Origin: Pseudomonadota bacterium
GTDB lineage: Bacteria; Myxococcota_A; UBA796; GCA-2862545
DNA: 64,000 bases
Direction: 5' to 3'
NCBI GenBank assembly: GCA_023954855.1
Contig: JAGSGY010000012.1
Coordinates: 1 to 64,000, forward strand
Part shown: positions 20,183 through 31,700 of the stretch, in pieces
How the letters are laid out: each line of letters opens with the position of its first letter
Position numbering within the stretch: position 1 is the first letter of the stretch
The notes under the pieces: model-generated
What the model was told of the DNA's origin: nothing
Seen by the model: only the letters and a program-made list of their open reading frames with translations
The model's database searches: none
Translations under genes and position numbers: made by a program

Positions 20183-20643
20183 ACCTCGTAGATCGGCAGC
20201 CGACGCCGGTCCACGCCGAAGATGATCGAGGTCTCGATGTGCCCGATCTCAGGACGGACCGCGAACGCATCCATCGTGACCGCGCGAAGGTGCTCGGCAT
20301 CGCGCACCGCAACGTGAGCCATGAAGTCATCCGCCCCGGAGAGTTGGTAGAGCGCAACCAGCTCCTCGAGTTCGAGAAGGTAGGCGCGGAACGAAGCGAA
20401 CGCATCACGCTCATGGGTTCGTAGGCGCACCGACACCATGGCCTCGAGGGCCACGCCCGCCGCCTTGCGGCTCACATCGGTGCGGACCTCCCCAAGCACA
20501 CCCTCGCTCCGGAGCCGTCGCACCCGCGACAGGCACGAAGACGGCGCCAGACCGACCAAAGCCGCGAGCTCCTTGTTCGACAGCCGTCCATTGTTCTGTA
20601 GAGCTCTCAAAATCTGGTAATCGATTCGATCGAGTGCGCTCAC
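20179..20643 (-). CDS. Lrp/AsnC-family transcriptional regulator
   Basis: Encodes 154 residues from a GTG at 20643 preceded by AAGGGG; that length fits the family. The N-terminus is the winged helix-turn-helix (LDRIDYQILRALQNNGRLSN, then KELAALVGLAPSSCLSRVRRL). The C-terminus is the RAM ligand-binding domain (ALEAMVSVRLRTHERDAF..., YQLSGADDFMAHVAVRD, IETSIIFG). It is divergent from a threonine/serine exporter gene across only 61 bases. By analogy with other Lrp-exporter pairs it probably senses an amino acid and controls that exporter and itself. Confidence 0.93.
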   Translation of the reverse strand: MSALDRIDYQILRALQNNGRLSNKELAALVGLAPSSCLSRVRRLRSEGVLGEVRTDVSRKAAGVALEAMVSVRLRTHERDAFASFRAYLLELEELVALYQLSGADDFMAHVAVRDAEHLRAVTMDAFAVRPEIGHIETSIIFGVDRRRLPIYEV

Positions 20644-20704
20644 GGCCGCCCCTTTTCGTATTCTATTCGAGTGAAGGCACCCAATAACGCGGATAGTTTG
20701 GTGC
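20644..20704. promoter_or_regulatory. Divergent control region between the Lrp regulator and ThrE-type exporter
   Basis: This 61-base interval is the only non-coding DNA upstream of both genes. It is notably AT-richer than its surroundings (TTTTCGTATTCTATTCG), which suits promoters and Lrp binding. No exact operator palindrome could be fixed by eye. Confidence 0.45.
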
Positions 20705-21973
20705 ATGCTCGAAGTCTCCGCACCAAACTCAAGCACGCCGTTCCTGGTCACCCGCCAGGTCTCGCCGAGATCGCAGGCGGTACCTCGGGATCGACGGGTG
20801 CTGCTCGCCACTCGCCTCGCAGCTGGACTGCACCGCGCCGGTGCGCCCGCCCACCGGCTCGAGAGCGCCATGAGGGACTTCGCCCGCTCTTGGGACCTCG
20901 ACGTCGACTTCTTTGCGCTGCCCACGGCGGTGTTCGTCTCGGCTGGCGGCGAGCAGCTCACCCTGCAGCAGTCGAATCCAGGAGAGCCAGACCTGACGAG
21001 GCTCGCGGCACTCACCACCCTGTCGGCAGATGTACTCTCGGGCGCCATCTCGGTGGAAGAAGCCCTGCCCGCACTCGATCAGATCGAGGCGGCTCCCGAG
21101 CCGTACAGCGACGCCACCACCCTTGCGGCCTTCGCGTTGACAGGGGCCTCGGCGGCCGTCGTCTTTGGTGGCGGGGCGGTCGAGCTGTTCGCGTCCTGTG
21201 TGACCGGCACCGTGGCCGGTGCAGCCACGGTCTTGGCATCGCGTGGCCCCAGCTCGCGGCTGGCGACGACCGTTGCGGCGCTGGGCGTAGGCTTGGCGAT
21301 CACCGCCATGGTCTCGCTCACGCCGGTCGACTCGCGCATTCCGATTCTCGCCGGCCTGCTGGTCCTGCTCCCCGGCTTCTCGCTCACTGTGGGCATGACC
21401 GAGCTGGCCACCGGCCATCACCTGACCGGCTCCTCTCGCGTGCTCGGTGCTTTCCTCGCGCTCCTTCAGCTCGGATTCGGCGTCGCTCTAGGCAGTCGGC
21501 TGCTCGCCCACCTAGGTGCTGTCGACCCGGTCATCGTGACGCCTCTCCCCGCCTGGGCCGTCGGCATCGCGTTGCTTGGCGTATCCACGGCCTTCACGGT
21601 CCTGCTCCGGGCGCCCGGGTGGGCCTGGCCTCGCATTACGCTGGCCACCTTCGTGGCCACCGCCGGCTCACATATCGGCACATGGCTCCTCGGCGCCGCG
21701 CTCGCTCCCGCCATGGGTGCGCTCGCCGTGACCTTGCTCTCGAACACGCTGAGTCGCTGGACGGGTCGCTCGGCCGCCCTCACCCAGGTGCCGGGCATCC
21801 TGCTCTTGGTCCCCGGAAGCCTCGGCTTCGAGGCCGTGCGCGCCCTCACCCAGAACGACGCACTCGCCGGCGTTCAGGGGGCGTTCTCGACGGCACTCGC
21901 CGCTACGGGACTCGTGGGCGGCATGTTGCTCGGACACACACTCGTCCCACCGGACCGCACGTCAATCGGATAG
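20705..21973 (+). CDS. Threonine/serine exporter, fused ThrE type
   Basis: Encodes 422 residues. An N-terminal soluble region (about 1-120) includes RLAAGLHRAGAPAHRLESAM and VDFFALPTAVFVS, typical of the DUF1212/ThrE hydrolase-like part. About ten membrane helices follow. The C-terminal half (about 270-415, with GALAVTLLSNTLSRW and QVPGILLLVPGSLGF) matches the second ThrE_2 module. The single protein thus carries both halves that are two proteins in some bacteria. Family role is proton-driven export of threonine/serine or small peptides across the inner membrane. The divergent Lrp gene supports amino-acid control. Ribosome-binding site before the ATG is weak. Confidence 0.9.
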   Translation: MLEVSAPNSSTPFLVTRQVSPRSQAVPRDRRVLLATRLAAGLHRAGAPAHRLESAMRDFARSWDLDVDFFALPTAVFVSAGGEQLTLQQSNPGEPDLTRLAALTTLSADVLSGAISVEEALPALDQIEAAPEPYSDATTLAAFALTGASAAVVFGGGAVELFASCVTGTVAGAATVLASRGPSSRLATTVAALGVGLAITAMVSLTPVDSRIPILAGLLVLLPGFSLTVGMTELATGHHLTGSSRVLGAFLALLQLGFGVALGSRLLAHLGAVDPVIVTPLPAWAVGIALLGVSTAFTVLLRAPGWAWPRITLATFVATAGSHIGTWLLGAALAPAMGALAVTLLSNTLSRWTGRSAALTQVPGILLLVPGSLGFEAVRALTQNDALAGVQGAFSTALAATGLVGGMLLGHTLVPPDRTSIG

Positions 21974-21996
21974 TTTGCCGGCGCTGCGGAGGACCC

Positions 21997-23007
21997 ATGC
22001 AACCCGTTCGTCTCGGCCACTCCGGCCTGAAGGTCTCGCCCCTCTGCCTGGGCACCATGATGTTTGGCGGCCAGGCCGATCGCGCGACCTCACGCTCGAT
22101 CGCCGACCTCGCGCTCGAGCGAGGAGCCTTCTTCTGGGACACGGCGGACATGTACAACTCTGGAGGGTCTGAGCGGGTGCTGGGCGAGCTTCTCAAGGGA
22201 CGTCGCAACGAGGTGGTCGTGGCCACCAAGGGCTGGGCAAAGATGAGCCCGAGTGCGAACAGCGGCGGACTCTCCGCGCGCCATCTCATCCACGCCTGCG
22301 AGGACTCACTCACGCGCCTGGGCACCGACTGGATCGACCTGTACTACCTGCACCTCCCAGACCGCGGCACGCCCCTCGAGGAGACGCTCCGCGCTGCCGA
22401 GGACCTCGTGCGGTCAGGCAAAGTTCGCTACCTCGGGTGCTCGAACCACTGGTCTTGGGAAGTTGCCCGTCTCGTCGAGACCGCCCGCCAGCATGGTTGG
22501 CAGCCGATGACCGCCGTGCAGCCGCTCTACAACGCAGTGAACCGCGACATCGAAGTCGAGATGCTTCCGATGACCGAGGCCTATGGACTCGGGGTGGTGA
22601 GCTACTCCCCGCTGGCTCGCGGCATGCTCACCGGAAAGTACCTAGGCAACCGAGAGGTCCCCGCAGGCTCACGCCTCGAGAGGCAGAACGGCCGCTTCCT
22701 GGCTGCGGAATGGAGGCAAGAGTCGCTCGAGATGGCGGATATCTTCGTAGAGGCGGCCAAGAGCCGGGACGCGACGCCGGGACAGCTCGCGACCGCGTGG
22801 GCGATGCGCAACCAGCTCGTGCACAGCGTGACCATCGGTCCGCGCACGCTTGAGCAAGCCGAAGAGGCGCTTGGGTCTGCTGAGGTCCACATCGATGACG
22901 AGCTCGAAGCCGCGGTGGACGCGGTGGTGCCTCCGGGGACGCACTCTGGGAAGGCGTGGCCAGACCCCGACTACTACGCAGTTCGAGGTCGCGTAACCCC
23001 CAGTTGA
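21997..23007 (+). CDS. Aldo/keto reductase
   Basis: Encodes 336 residues from the ATG at 21997, with GGAGGA 3 bases upstream. A much longer open frame runs upstream over the exporter gene but is only a shadow. The catalytic tetrad is visible: Asp and Tyr in FFWDTADMYNSG, Lys in VVVATKGW, His in LYYLHLPD. LGTMMFGG at the N-terminus and GSRLERQNGRF with the C-terminal NADPH-binding helix fit the AKR11/12 group (YajO/Tas-like). It reduces aldehydes or ketones with NADPH in the cytosol; the substrate is unknown. Confidence 0.93.
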   Translation: MQPVRLGHSGLKVSPLCLGTMMFGGQADRATSRSIADLALERGAFFWDTADMYNSGGSERVLGELLKGRRNEVVVATKGWAKMSPSANSGGLSARHLIHACEDSLTRLGTDWIDLYYLHLPDRGTPLEETLRAAEDLVRSGKVRYLGCSNHWSWEVARLVETARQHGWQPMTAVQPLYNAVNRDIEVEMLPMTEAYGLGVVSYSPLARGMLTGKYLGNREVPAGSRLERQNGRFLAAEWRQESLEMADIFVEAAKSRDATPGQLATAWAMRNQLVHSVTIGPRTLEQAEEALGSAEVHIDDELEAAVDAVVPPGTHSGKAWPDPDYYAVRGRVTPS

Positions 23008-23062
23008 CGGTCCCGGCGGAATGAGTGAGGTTGCGACGGTTGACTCACCATTTGGAGATGCC

Positions 23063-24688
23063 ATGCGCACGCTGTCCGCCTTGACCCTACTCGCTCTCAT
23101 CGGCTGCGGTTCGGAGTCCGAATCCCGCCTCGACGCGCTCGAAGCGTCACTCGCCGCCCTCGAGACCGAAAACAGCAGCCTGCAAGAGCAGCTCACGGCA
23201 CTCAACGATGCGGATCTCGCTGCACGGCTTGCGCTCGCAGAGACCGCCATCGCAGAGCACGACCAGCGCCTTGACGACCTCGAAGCCGACATGCTCGATG
23301 TCGATGATCGCGTCGGAGACATCGAAGCGATCGGAAGTGCGGACCACGAGGACCGAATCACCGCCCTCGAAACGCTCACAACCGGGCACACCACCAGCAT
23401 CGCTGCGAACACGAGCGGGGTCGCGGCGAATGGCGCCATCATCGGCACCCACACGACGAATATCTCCACGCTGACCGGCGACGTCGGTGGACTGCAGACG
23501 ACCAGCACGGCCCACGACGGACGCCTGACGGCGCTCGAGAGCACCGTGGGTGGCAACACCACGGCGATCAGCGCGCTGCAGTCCTCTTCGACGACAATGG
23601 GCACCACCCTGGCCACCGTTCAGACGGACCTCACGGCTGTCGCGAGTGAAGTCACATCCCTGGGGACCGATCTCGCCACCGCACAGAGCGACATCACCAC
23701 CCTTCAGACCGACTTGGGTGCGGCCGAGACGGACATCGCCACGCTTCAGACGGATCTGGGCGCAGCCGAGAGCGACATCACCTCGCTGCAGACGGACCTC
23801 GGCACGGCGCAGACCGACATCGCCACGCTGCAGACAGACCTTGGCTCCGCCGAGACCGACATCGGCGATCTGCAGACGACGTCGACTGCGAACGCCGAGG
23901 ACATTGCCGCGGCAGAGGTGGACATCGCGAGCAACCAGAGCGCCAGCAGCACAAACGCGACCGACATCGGCAACATGCAGACGGATCTGAACGGCGTCCA
24001 GGACAAGACCGCGTCGATGACGGCGAGCACCATCGGCGGCAAGCCTTCGGTGGTCTTCTCTGGCGTCAACGTGTGGGTGCAAGACGGCACCGGCAGCACG
24101 GACTGCGGCGGACAGACCTGCGGTGGCCTCGGAAACCTAATCGTCGGCTACAACGAGAACGGGAGCTTCGCGACCGGCTCGCACTCCGTCGCTGTTGGTA
24201 CCGCCCACGACTGGTCGAGCTTCGGCGGCCTCCTCGCGGGACTCAATCATCAGGTCGATGCGCAGTACGGAACGGCAGTCGGCGGCTCAAGCCACACCGT
24301 CACCGACAGCGGAGCGTCGGCAATTGGTGGAATTGGGGGCACCGCCTCCAACCCCCTCGCAACAACTCTTGGGGGCAGCGGTGCCATCGCCAGCGCAAGA
24401 AATGCGACTGCCATCGGTGGACGCGACAACGTCGCATCTGGCCTGAGCGCGGTGAGTGTCGGGGGCCGCGACAACGATGCTACGGGTGACTACAGCATGG
24501 TTGCAGGTGGACAGCTCAGCACCTCGGCCGGTGACTACGCGCTCACGGCAGGAGGCGTGGACAACCACAGCGACGGAAAGTGGGCCACCTGTGCGGCCGG
24601 ATCGGCCAACTACGCCACCACAGACGGCTCGGCCATCTTCGGCGGCACGAGCCAGACCGCGACTGCACCGTGGGAAGTCCTTCCCTAG
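23063..24688 (+). CDS. Lipoprotein with long coiled-coil stalk and YadA-head-like C-terminal repeats
   Basis: Encodes 541 residues. The ATG at 23063 has GGAGAT upstream and gives a lipoprotein signal (LALIGC). Residues about 20-300 are heptad-rich coiled coil, including five tandem 14-residue units (202-271). Residues about 325-541 hold Gly/Ala-rich repeats such as HSVAVGTAHDW, ATAIGGRDNVASG and SVSVGGRDNDATG-like units, the pattern of the left-handed beta-roll head of trimeric autotransporter adhesins and of phage tail-fibre tips. The polarity is reversed relative to YadA: a lipid anchor at the N-terminus, then stalk, then head, with no C-terminal barrel. It would form a trimeric fibre projecting from the membrane. 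Function is probably adhesion; partner unknown. Confidence 0.8.
   Translation: MRTLSALTLLALIGCGSESESRLDALEASLAALETENSSLQEQLTALNDADLAARLALAETAIAEHDQRLDDLEADMLDVDDRVGDIEAIGSADHEDRITALETLTTGHTTSIAANTSGVAANGAIIGTHTTNISTLTGDVGGLQTTSTAHDGRLTALESTVGGNTTAISALQSSSTTMGTTLATVQTDLTAVASEVTSLGTDLATAQSDITTLQTDLGAAETDIATLQTDLGAAESDITSLQTDLGTAQTDIATLQTDLGSAETDIGDLQTTSTANAEDIAAAEVDIASNQSASSTNATDIGNMQTDLNGVQDKTASMTASTIGGKPSVVFSGVNVWVQDGTGSTDCGGQTCGGLGNLIVGYNENGSFATGSHSVAVGTAHDWSSFGGLLAGLNHQVDAQYGTAVGGSSHTVTDSGASAIGGIGGTASNPLATTLGGSGAIASARNATAIGGRDNVASGLSAVSVGGRDNDATGDYSMVAGGQLSTSAGDYALTAGGVDNHSDGKWATCAAGSANYATTDGSAIFGGTSQTATAPWEVLP
23666..23875 (+). repeat. Five tandem 42-bp coding units (14-residue double heptads)
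   Basis: Units read TDLxxAxxDIxxLQ five times in a row (TDLATAQSDITTLQ, TDLGAAETDIATLQ, TDLGAAESDITSLQ, TDLGTAQTDIATLQ, TDLGSAETDIGDLQ). Each equals two heptads, so copy-number change by recombination would lengthen or shorten the stalk in frame. Confidence 0.9.
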
Positions 24689-24793
24689 CCTCTCACTCAG
24701 CGGCCGCCGCTCGCCTCCGTGACACTTGTTGACGGCCCTGTACGGCGGTAGGGTGACCAAGAGCCCACAAGGCGCGGGGATTCTGGGGAACAC

Positions 24794-25750
24794 ATGATTT
24801 TTCGCACTCTCGCGGTGCTGGCGCTGTTTGCGCCGGCTGCCGCGCTCGCCGACTCTTGCCCGACCGCCACGACGGTGGCCGAGCTCGACGAGACCCTAAG
24901 CGGCGCCGAGGCTTCGTACCGCTCGGTCGACCTCGACGGATTCAACCTTGCGGTCGACTCGGCGGTGTTCCTGATCCCGTGCCTGGGCGAGCGTCTGACC
25001 CCCACGGTGGCGGCACACTTTCACCGCATGCAGGGACTCAGCGCGGTCATTCGCCGCAAGAATGACAGAGCGGCGCAGGCCTTCACCTCGGCCAAGGCCG
25101 CGGACCCAAGCTACGCCTGGCCCGACGAGCTGATTCCGCCCGGACACATCATCCGCACCACCTACGACGACGCCGACCCCGAGGCCTCGAAGTACGCGAC
25201 ACCCGCCCCTCCCGTCGCCGGAGCATTGATCTTCGACGGCACTCCCTCGGATCGCCACCCCACCTCGCGGCCGACGGTGTTCCAGCTCACCGATGCGGAC
25301 GGCGTCGTTCTGAAGACGTTCCTGGTTCGCGCCGGAGCCGACCTGCCCGAGTACGAGGCCAAGGTGGTTCCCGTCGCAGCCCCAGAGCCTGCAGAGCCAG
25401 TCGCTGTAGGCACCGAGGAACCGAAGCCCGTGAAGACCGGGGATTCGTCGGGCGCCGTCGCACTGCCTGCAGCCATCACCGGAGGCGCGGTTGCCCTCGG
25501 CGCCGGATCGGCCGTGCTCTACTTTGGCCCCACCAAGTCCGCGTTCAGTGAGTACCAGACCATGCGCAGCAGCGGCGACTACGCCGGAGCCGACACGCAC
25601 TTCGACGAGAAAGTCGTACCGCCCCGCACCACCGCTCAAGTGCTCGCCGGGGCTTCCATCGTGGCGCTCGGCGTCAGCGGCTACCTCTGGTCCCAAGCGG
25701 TCAGCGTCAGCCCCACCCCGAACGGCCTGCTGGTCATGGGGAGCTTCTAG
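24794..25750 (+). CDS. Hypothetical exported protein, partner of the giant surface protein gene
   Basis: Encodes 318 residues; ATG with GGGGAA upstream. Signal peptide ends AALADS. A helical region (about 30-120, with two Cys) is TPR-like in spacing and is followed by a proline/glutamate linker (APEPAEPVAVGTEEPKPVK). Two hydrophobic segments (about 223-250 and 285-305) suggest a membrane hairpin near the C-terminus. I do not recognise a named family. Its stop codon is immediately followed by the ATG of the 2423-residue protein, so they are translated together, which points to a shared job such as export, anchoring or assembly. Confidence 0.75.
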   Translation: MIFRTLAVLALFAPAAALADSCPTATTVAELDETLSGAEASYRSVDLDGFNLAVDSAVFLIPCLGERLTPTVAAHFHRMQGLSAVIRRKNDRAAQAFTSAKAADPSYAWPDELIPPGHIIRTTYDDADPEASKYATPAPPVAGALIFDGTPSDRHPTSRPTVFQLTDADGVVLKTFLVRAGADLPEYEAKVVPVAAPEPAEPVAVGTEEPKPVKTGDSSGAVALPAAITGGAVALGAGSAVLYFGPTKSAFSEYQTMRSSGDYAGADTHFDEKVVPPRTTAQVLAGASIVALGVSGYLWSQAVSVSPTPNGLLVMGSF

Positions 25751-28700
25751 ATGTGGCTTCTACTTCTCGCCAACGCATTCGCCTGCCCCGCCGGCGGGCG
25801 CGCCTACTGCAATGAAGGTCCAAGCGAGATCAGCTCTGACAACCAATGGGCCGCGCACCCTGCCTGCAGCAGTGGGCTCACGCCGAGCCCGGACTACACC
25901 GCCGCGCTCGGTCTGTTTGGAGAGGGCAACGATGTGCACGTCATCGCCGAAGCGGGCTACACCATGGTCTACCCCGTCGAGGATACGTGCGGCCAGACCC
26001 AGGTCGCCTGCGCGACCGATGGCAACGCCGAGTGGTCCGGTGCCGACTCGACCGGTACGCTCTGGGCCGCCGTCGAGTTCCCCGGCGGCACCGCGTCCAC
26101 TCTAGACGTCGAGGTCGTCTGCGAGACCGAGCTCACGACACACGATGTTGAGCTCAACTGCACCGACGACGGCTCGAGCTTCGAGTACAACAGCGCGAAC
26201 ACCAGCATCTACAACGACATCGAGGGCTATGAATGTGGAGGCCAGGCCCCGTTCTATGGCCTCGGCGATGAGTGGATCGGCAAGTTCGTCGCACCCACCA
26301 CGGGCATCGTCACCTTCACCGTGACACCGGAGAACGACGACATCGACGTATTCGTGCTCAACAGCTCCGGGCAGACCTTCGACTGCCTGTCGAGCAACGT
26401 CGGCGGGATGGGAGAGCGGAGCCTGACGGTGACGGCCTCCCAGGCCCAGACCCTGTACCTGGTGGTCGAGAGCTACGGTAGCGGCAGCGACTTCAGCGTC
26501 GCGATCAGCGAGGGCGCCGCGCACGCCTGCAAAGAGGACTGCGACAACAACGTCGACGACAACGGCAACAACAAGACCGACTGCGACGAGACGAACTTCT
26601 GTGACAAGGCCTCGCAGTGCTACGACGACTGCACCCTCGCCGATGACGACGGGGACGGCGAGGTCGATGAGTCCTGCGAGGACCGCTGCGACGGCATCGA
26701 CAACGACGGCGACGGCGAGACCGATGAAGGATACGCCGACGAGGATGCGGACGGCGTGAACGACTGCCTCGACGTCTGTCCAGGCGCGGACGACCTCGAA
26801 GACCAAGACTTCGACGGCTTCCCCGACGAGTGCGACTTCTGCCCGCGTACCTCCACGGTGAACAACGACGACCTCGACGAAGACGGCGTGGGCGATGCCT
26901 GCGACAACTGCATCGACGTGCCCAACCAGGTCCAGTTCGACTCCGACACCGACGGTGTTGGCAACGCCTGCGATCTCTGCGAGGGCTTCCCCGACTCGGC
27001 AGACCTCGACAGCGACGGCATCCCGAATGGTTGCGACAACTGCCCCAGTGTCGGCAACAGTGACCAGTTCGACAACGACTTCGATGGCCTCGGCAACGCC
27101 TGCGACAACTGCGACGACGTGCAGAACGAAGGTCAGGAGAACGCCGACGGCGACGGGTTCGGCGACGCATGCGACCCGTGTACCGACACCGACAACGACG
27201 GTCTCGGCAACGCCGGCTATGCCGCCAACACCTGCGACGAGGACAACTGCCCAGACGAGGCGAACATCCAGCAGAACGACCCCGACAATGACGGCTGGCC
27301 CAACACCTGCGACAACTGCCCCAACGACGCCAACAACTCGCAGACCGACGCGGACTTCGACGGTGTGGGCGACACCTGCGACAACTGCCCGGCCGAGGCG
27401 AACGACACCCAGGTCGACTCGGACGGCGACCTCGTCGGTGACCTCTGCGACAACTGCGCAGTCGCAAACCCAAGCCAAGACGACGACGACAGCGACGGAC
27501 AGGGCAACGCCTGTGACACCTGCACCGACTTCGACGTGTTCGTCTCAGGTGTGCTTGGCGATGGCTACGCCGACGTCGTCGTGCAGGGCACCACGACCTG
27601 CCCGACCGACACCTGCGACGGCTACGACGACGCCATCGACCTCGACGGCGACGGCATCCCCGACGACTGCGACAACTGTCCCGTCAGCAACGCCGACCAA
27701 GACGACACAGACGGCGACGGGATTGGCGATGCCTGCGACCCCGAGAGCTGCACCGACGGCGCCGACAACGATGGGGACGGCCTCACCGATTGCCACGATG
27801 CGGACTGTGCGAGCGACGATGCCTGTGCGCTCACCTGCTCACTCGCCAACGACAGCCTGAGCTGCGGCCAGGTCGCCAGCGGCACCGTAGACACGAGCTC
27901 CTTCGAGGACCACTGCGGCGTGTCAGGGCTCACGGGCCCGGACCACACGATGTCCCTGCCCACCCTAGCGAATGGGCGTACCCTCGTCGTCGACGCGGCG
28001 AGCACGGCGGCGTCGAATGTGTACATCACGGAAGACAACTGCTGGGAGTACGCGTCTTGCGCGGCGCACAGCACGAACAACACCGGCGTGAGTCACCTCA
28101 CGCTCACCTCTGACGGCAGCACCAGCTACTACGCCACCATCGACAGCGTCACCGGTAGTGCGTTCACTGGCGTGATCGGAATCGGCTGCCCCACTGACGA
28201 CTGCTCGAGCGACGTGGATGGCTCGCTGACTTGCTCCACCCCCATCACGGCGAGCACTGCAGGCGGCGGCAACAACAACGACTACTACGCGAACTCCGGC
28301 ACCATTGCGCATGCAAAGCGTTTTCAGCCCGGAAACGAGCGCATCTACACCCTCGAACCGCAGCAGAGCGGCACCATTCAGGTCGGCATCGCCGGCATGT
28401 CCGTCGACCTCGATCTCTTCGTCCTCGAAGACGCATGCCACTACGACTCCGTCATCGCGCAGTCGGTGGCCGTCGGCACCGCCGCTGAGAGCGTCAGCTT
28501 TACCGTCGACGCCGGCAAGACCTACTACGTGGTCGTCGAGGGCCGTGGAGGCGACTCGAGCTTCGCCTTGGCCGTCGCCTCTGCAGGAAGCGGTGCCTGT
28601 CCCGAGGACTGCGATGACGGCGCCGACAACGACGGCTCCAACGGTATCGACTGCGTCGACCCCATCTGCAGCGGCACGCCCGAGTGCGGCGCATGTGACG

Positions 28701-31700
28701 TCGACGGAGACGGCTTCATCGCCGTGGCCTGCGGCGGCACCGACTGCGATGACTCCACAACCAGCACCGACACCGACACCGACGGCATCCCCAACGAGTG
28801 CGACAACTGCGAGACCGTAGCCAACCCAGGCCAAGAAGACCCCGACGGCGACGATGTCGGCAGCGCCTGCGACAACTGCCCCGACGCCTCGAACGGCACT
28901 CAGTCCGACCTCGACGGCGACGCGACCGCCACCAGCAATGGCGATGCCTGTGACGTCTGCACCGACACCGACAACGATGGCCACTACGACGACTACGTCG
29001 AGGGCGTCACGACCTGTGACCCAGACATCTGCCCGGGTGTGGACGACACCATCGACGACGACAACGACGGCTCACCGGACTGCATCGACAACTGCGTGGG
29101 CCTCGCCAACGGCGACCAGGCCGACGGTGACGGCGACGGCGTGGGCGACAGCTGTGACAACTGTTCGGGCGACCCGAACGCCGACCAAGCCGACCCCGAC
29201 GGTGACGGCGTGGGCTCGGTCTGCGACATCTGCCCCGACCACTCGGATGCGGATCAGACCGACAGCGATCAATCGGTGAGCAGCGACACGAAGGGCGATG
29301 CCTGCGACCCCTGCACCGACACCGACAATGACGGCTACGCCGACATCAACGTCTCGGGCATCACCACCTGCGCGCTCGACACCTGCCCCGCCGGCGATGA
29401 CGATCTCGACGGCGACAGCGACGGCGAGGCTGATGCTTGTGACAACTGCCCATCGGCACCGAACGAAGCACAGACCAACTCCGACGGCGACACCTATGGC
29501 GACGCCTGTGACAACTGCCCCTCCGACGACAACGAGGCGCAGACCAACAGCGACAGCGATCTGTACGGCGACGCCTGCGACAACTGTCCCGACGACACCA
29601 ACGCCAGCCAGGACGACACCGACGGCGACGACATCGGCGACACCTGTGACCCGTGCACCGATACGGACGGCGACGGATACGGCAACAGCGGGTACACCAA
29701 CGACGGCTGCGAGACCGACAACTGCCCCAACGTCTCCAACGTCGACCAAGAAGACAACGACAACGACGGCATCGGCGATGCCTGCGACACGGAAGAGTGC
29801 GACGGCGTCGACAACGACGGCGACGGCGCGACCGACGAGGGCTTCGACGACATCGACGGCGACAGCACCGCAGACTGTGTGGACACCTGCGTCGACACCG
29901 ATGGCGACGGCAAGGGACAGCTCGGCGACGACTGTGGCGTCGACAACTGCCCGACCACGGCAAACGCCGACCAGGCCGACGAAGATGGCGACGCCATCGG
30001 CGATGCCTGCGACACCTGCACCGACAGCGACGGCGACACCTGGGGCGACAACGGCTTCACCATCACGGGCTGCACCGGCAGCACGACGGTCGCCGACAAC
30101 TGCACCGACGACGTGAACGTCGACCAGGCCGACACCGACACCGACGGAACGGGCGATGCCTGCGACACCGAAGAGTGTGACGGCGTCGACAACGACGGCG
30201 ACGGACAGGTCGACCAGGGATTCCCCGACGCCGACAATGACGGCACCAAGGACTGTGTGGACACCTGCACCGACACCGACGGCGACAGCTTCGGAAACAC
30301 GGGCTTCGCAGCCAACACCTGTGCCGAAGACAACTGCTCTCTCATCGCCAATGGTGGCCAGGAAGATGCCGACAACGACGGCCTGGGCGACGTCTGCGAC
30401 ACCTGCACCGATATCGACGGCGACGGACGAGGCGACCCGGGCTTCGGCAACAACACCTGCGCCCTGGACAACTGCCCTGCCATCGCCAATGTCGACCAAA
30501 GCGACGTCGACGACGACAACATCGGCGACGTGTGCGACACCTGCACCGACCCCGACCTCGACGGCTACGGCAACGCCGGTCTCGACCTGTCGACCTGCAC
30601 GTCGACCACGGTCCCCGACAATTGCCCGAACACCGACAACGCTGACCAATCCGACCTCGACGCCGATGGCGACGGCGACCTCTGCGACACCTGCACCGAC
30701 CCCGACAACGACACGTACGGAAGCCCTGGGTTGGCGCTGACAGGATGCACGGGCTCGGCGACAGACGCCGACAACTGCCCCGACGACACCAACGTGGACC
30801 AGGCCGACGCCGATACCGACGGGCAGGGCGATGTCTGCGACTCTGGCGAAGACTGCGACGGCATTGACAACGACGGCGACGGCGACACGGATGAGGGCCT
30901 GCCCGACGTCGACAATGACGGCATCTGCGACGAGCGCGACACCTGCATCGATGTCGACAACGACAACTGGGGCACCGGATCGGATCTCTCGGGCTGTACG
31001 GGCTCGACGACCGTCGTGGACAACTGCCCGACCACCAGCAACGCCAGCCAGACGAACACCGATGGTGATGAGAAGGGTGATGCCTGTGACACCTGCGTCG
31101 ATACCGACGAGGACGGCTTCGGTGACCCTGGCTTTGCCGGCAACCTCTGCGCCCTCGACAACTGCGCCTTCGAGGCCAACCGCGACCAAGAAGACGCCGA
31201 CAGCGACCAGATCGGTGATGCCTGCGACACCTGCACCGATGTCGACGGCGATGACTACGGCGACCCCGCCTACTTCCTGACCGACTGCACCAGCACGACT
31301 GATGGCGACAACTGCCTGACGGTGGCGAACGCCGACCAGGCCGACCTCGATGGCGACGGCGAAGGCGATGCCTGCGACAGCTGCACCGACTCCGACGGCG
31401 ACGGCTACGGAAACCCGGGGCTAGCCGCAAGCACCTGCACCCCCGACAACTGCCCTGATCTCGCGAACATCGGTCAAGACGACCGCGACGTCGACGGTAT
31501 TGGCGACAGCTGCGACACCTGCACCGACTCCGATGGTGACGGCGTCGGCGACCCGACCTTCGACCAGTCGAGCTGCACCACCCCCGACATCGACGACAAC
31601 TGCCCCGCCGCCGCCAACAGCGACCAAGCCGATGCAGACAGCGACAGCGTGGGCGACGCCTGCGACACCTGTACCGACACCGACACCGACGGCTTCGCAG

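Noticed and set aside
20671-21996. Upstream extension of the aldo/keto reductase frame by 442 codons
   Set aside because: It overlaps the ThrE exporter in another frame, is Arg/His-rich, and the ATG at 21997 has its own GGAGGA.
29072-31189. Long minus-strand reading frame (705 codons) opposite the TSP3 array, plus similar ones at 2523-3857, 26102-27478 and 30342-31718
   Set aside because: They are antisense shadows of Asp-rich repeat coding; their products are Val/Ala- or Arg/Cys-rich with no domain or start signal.
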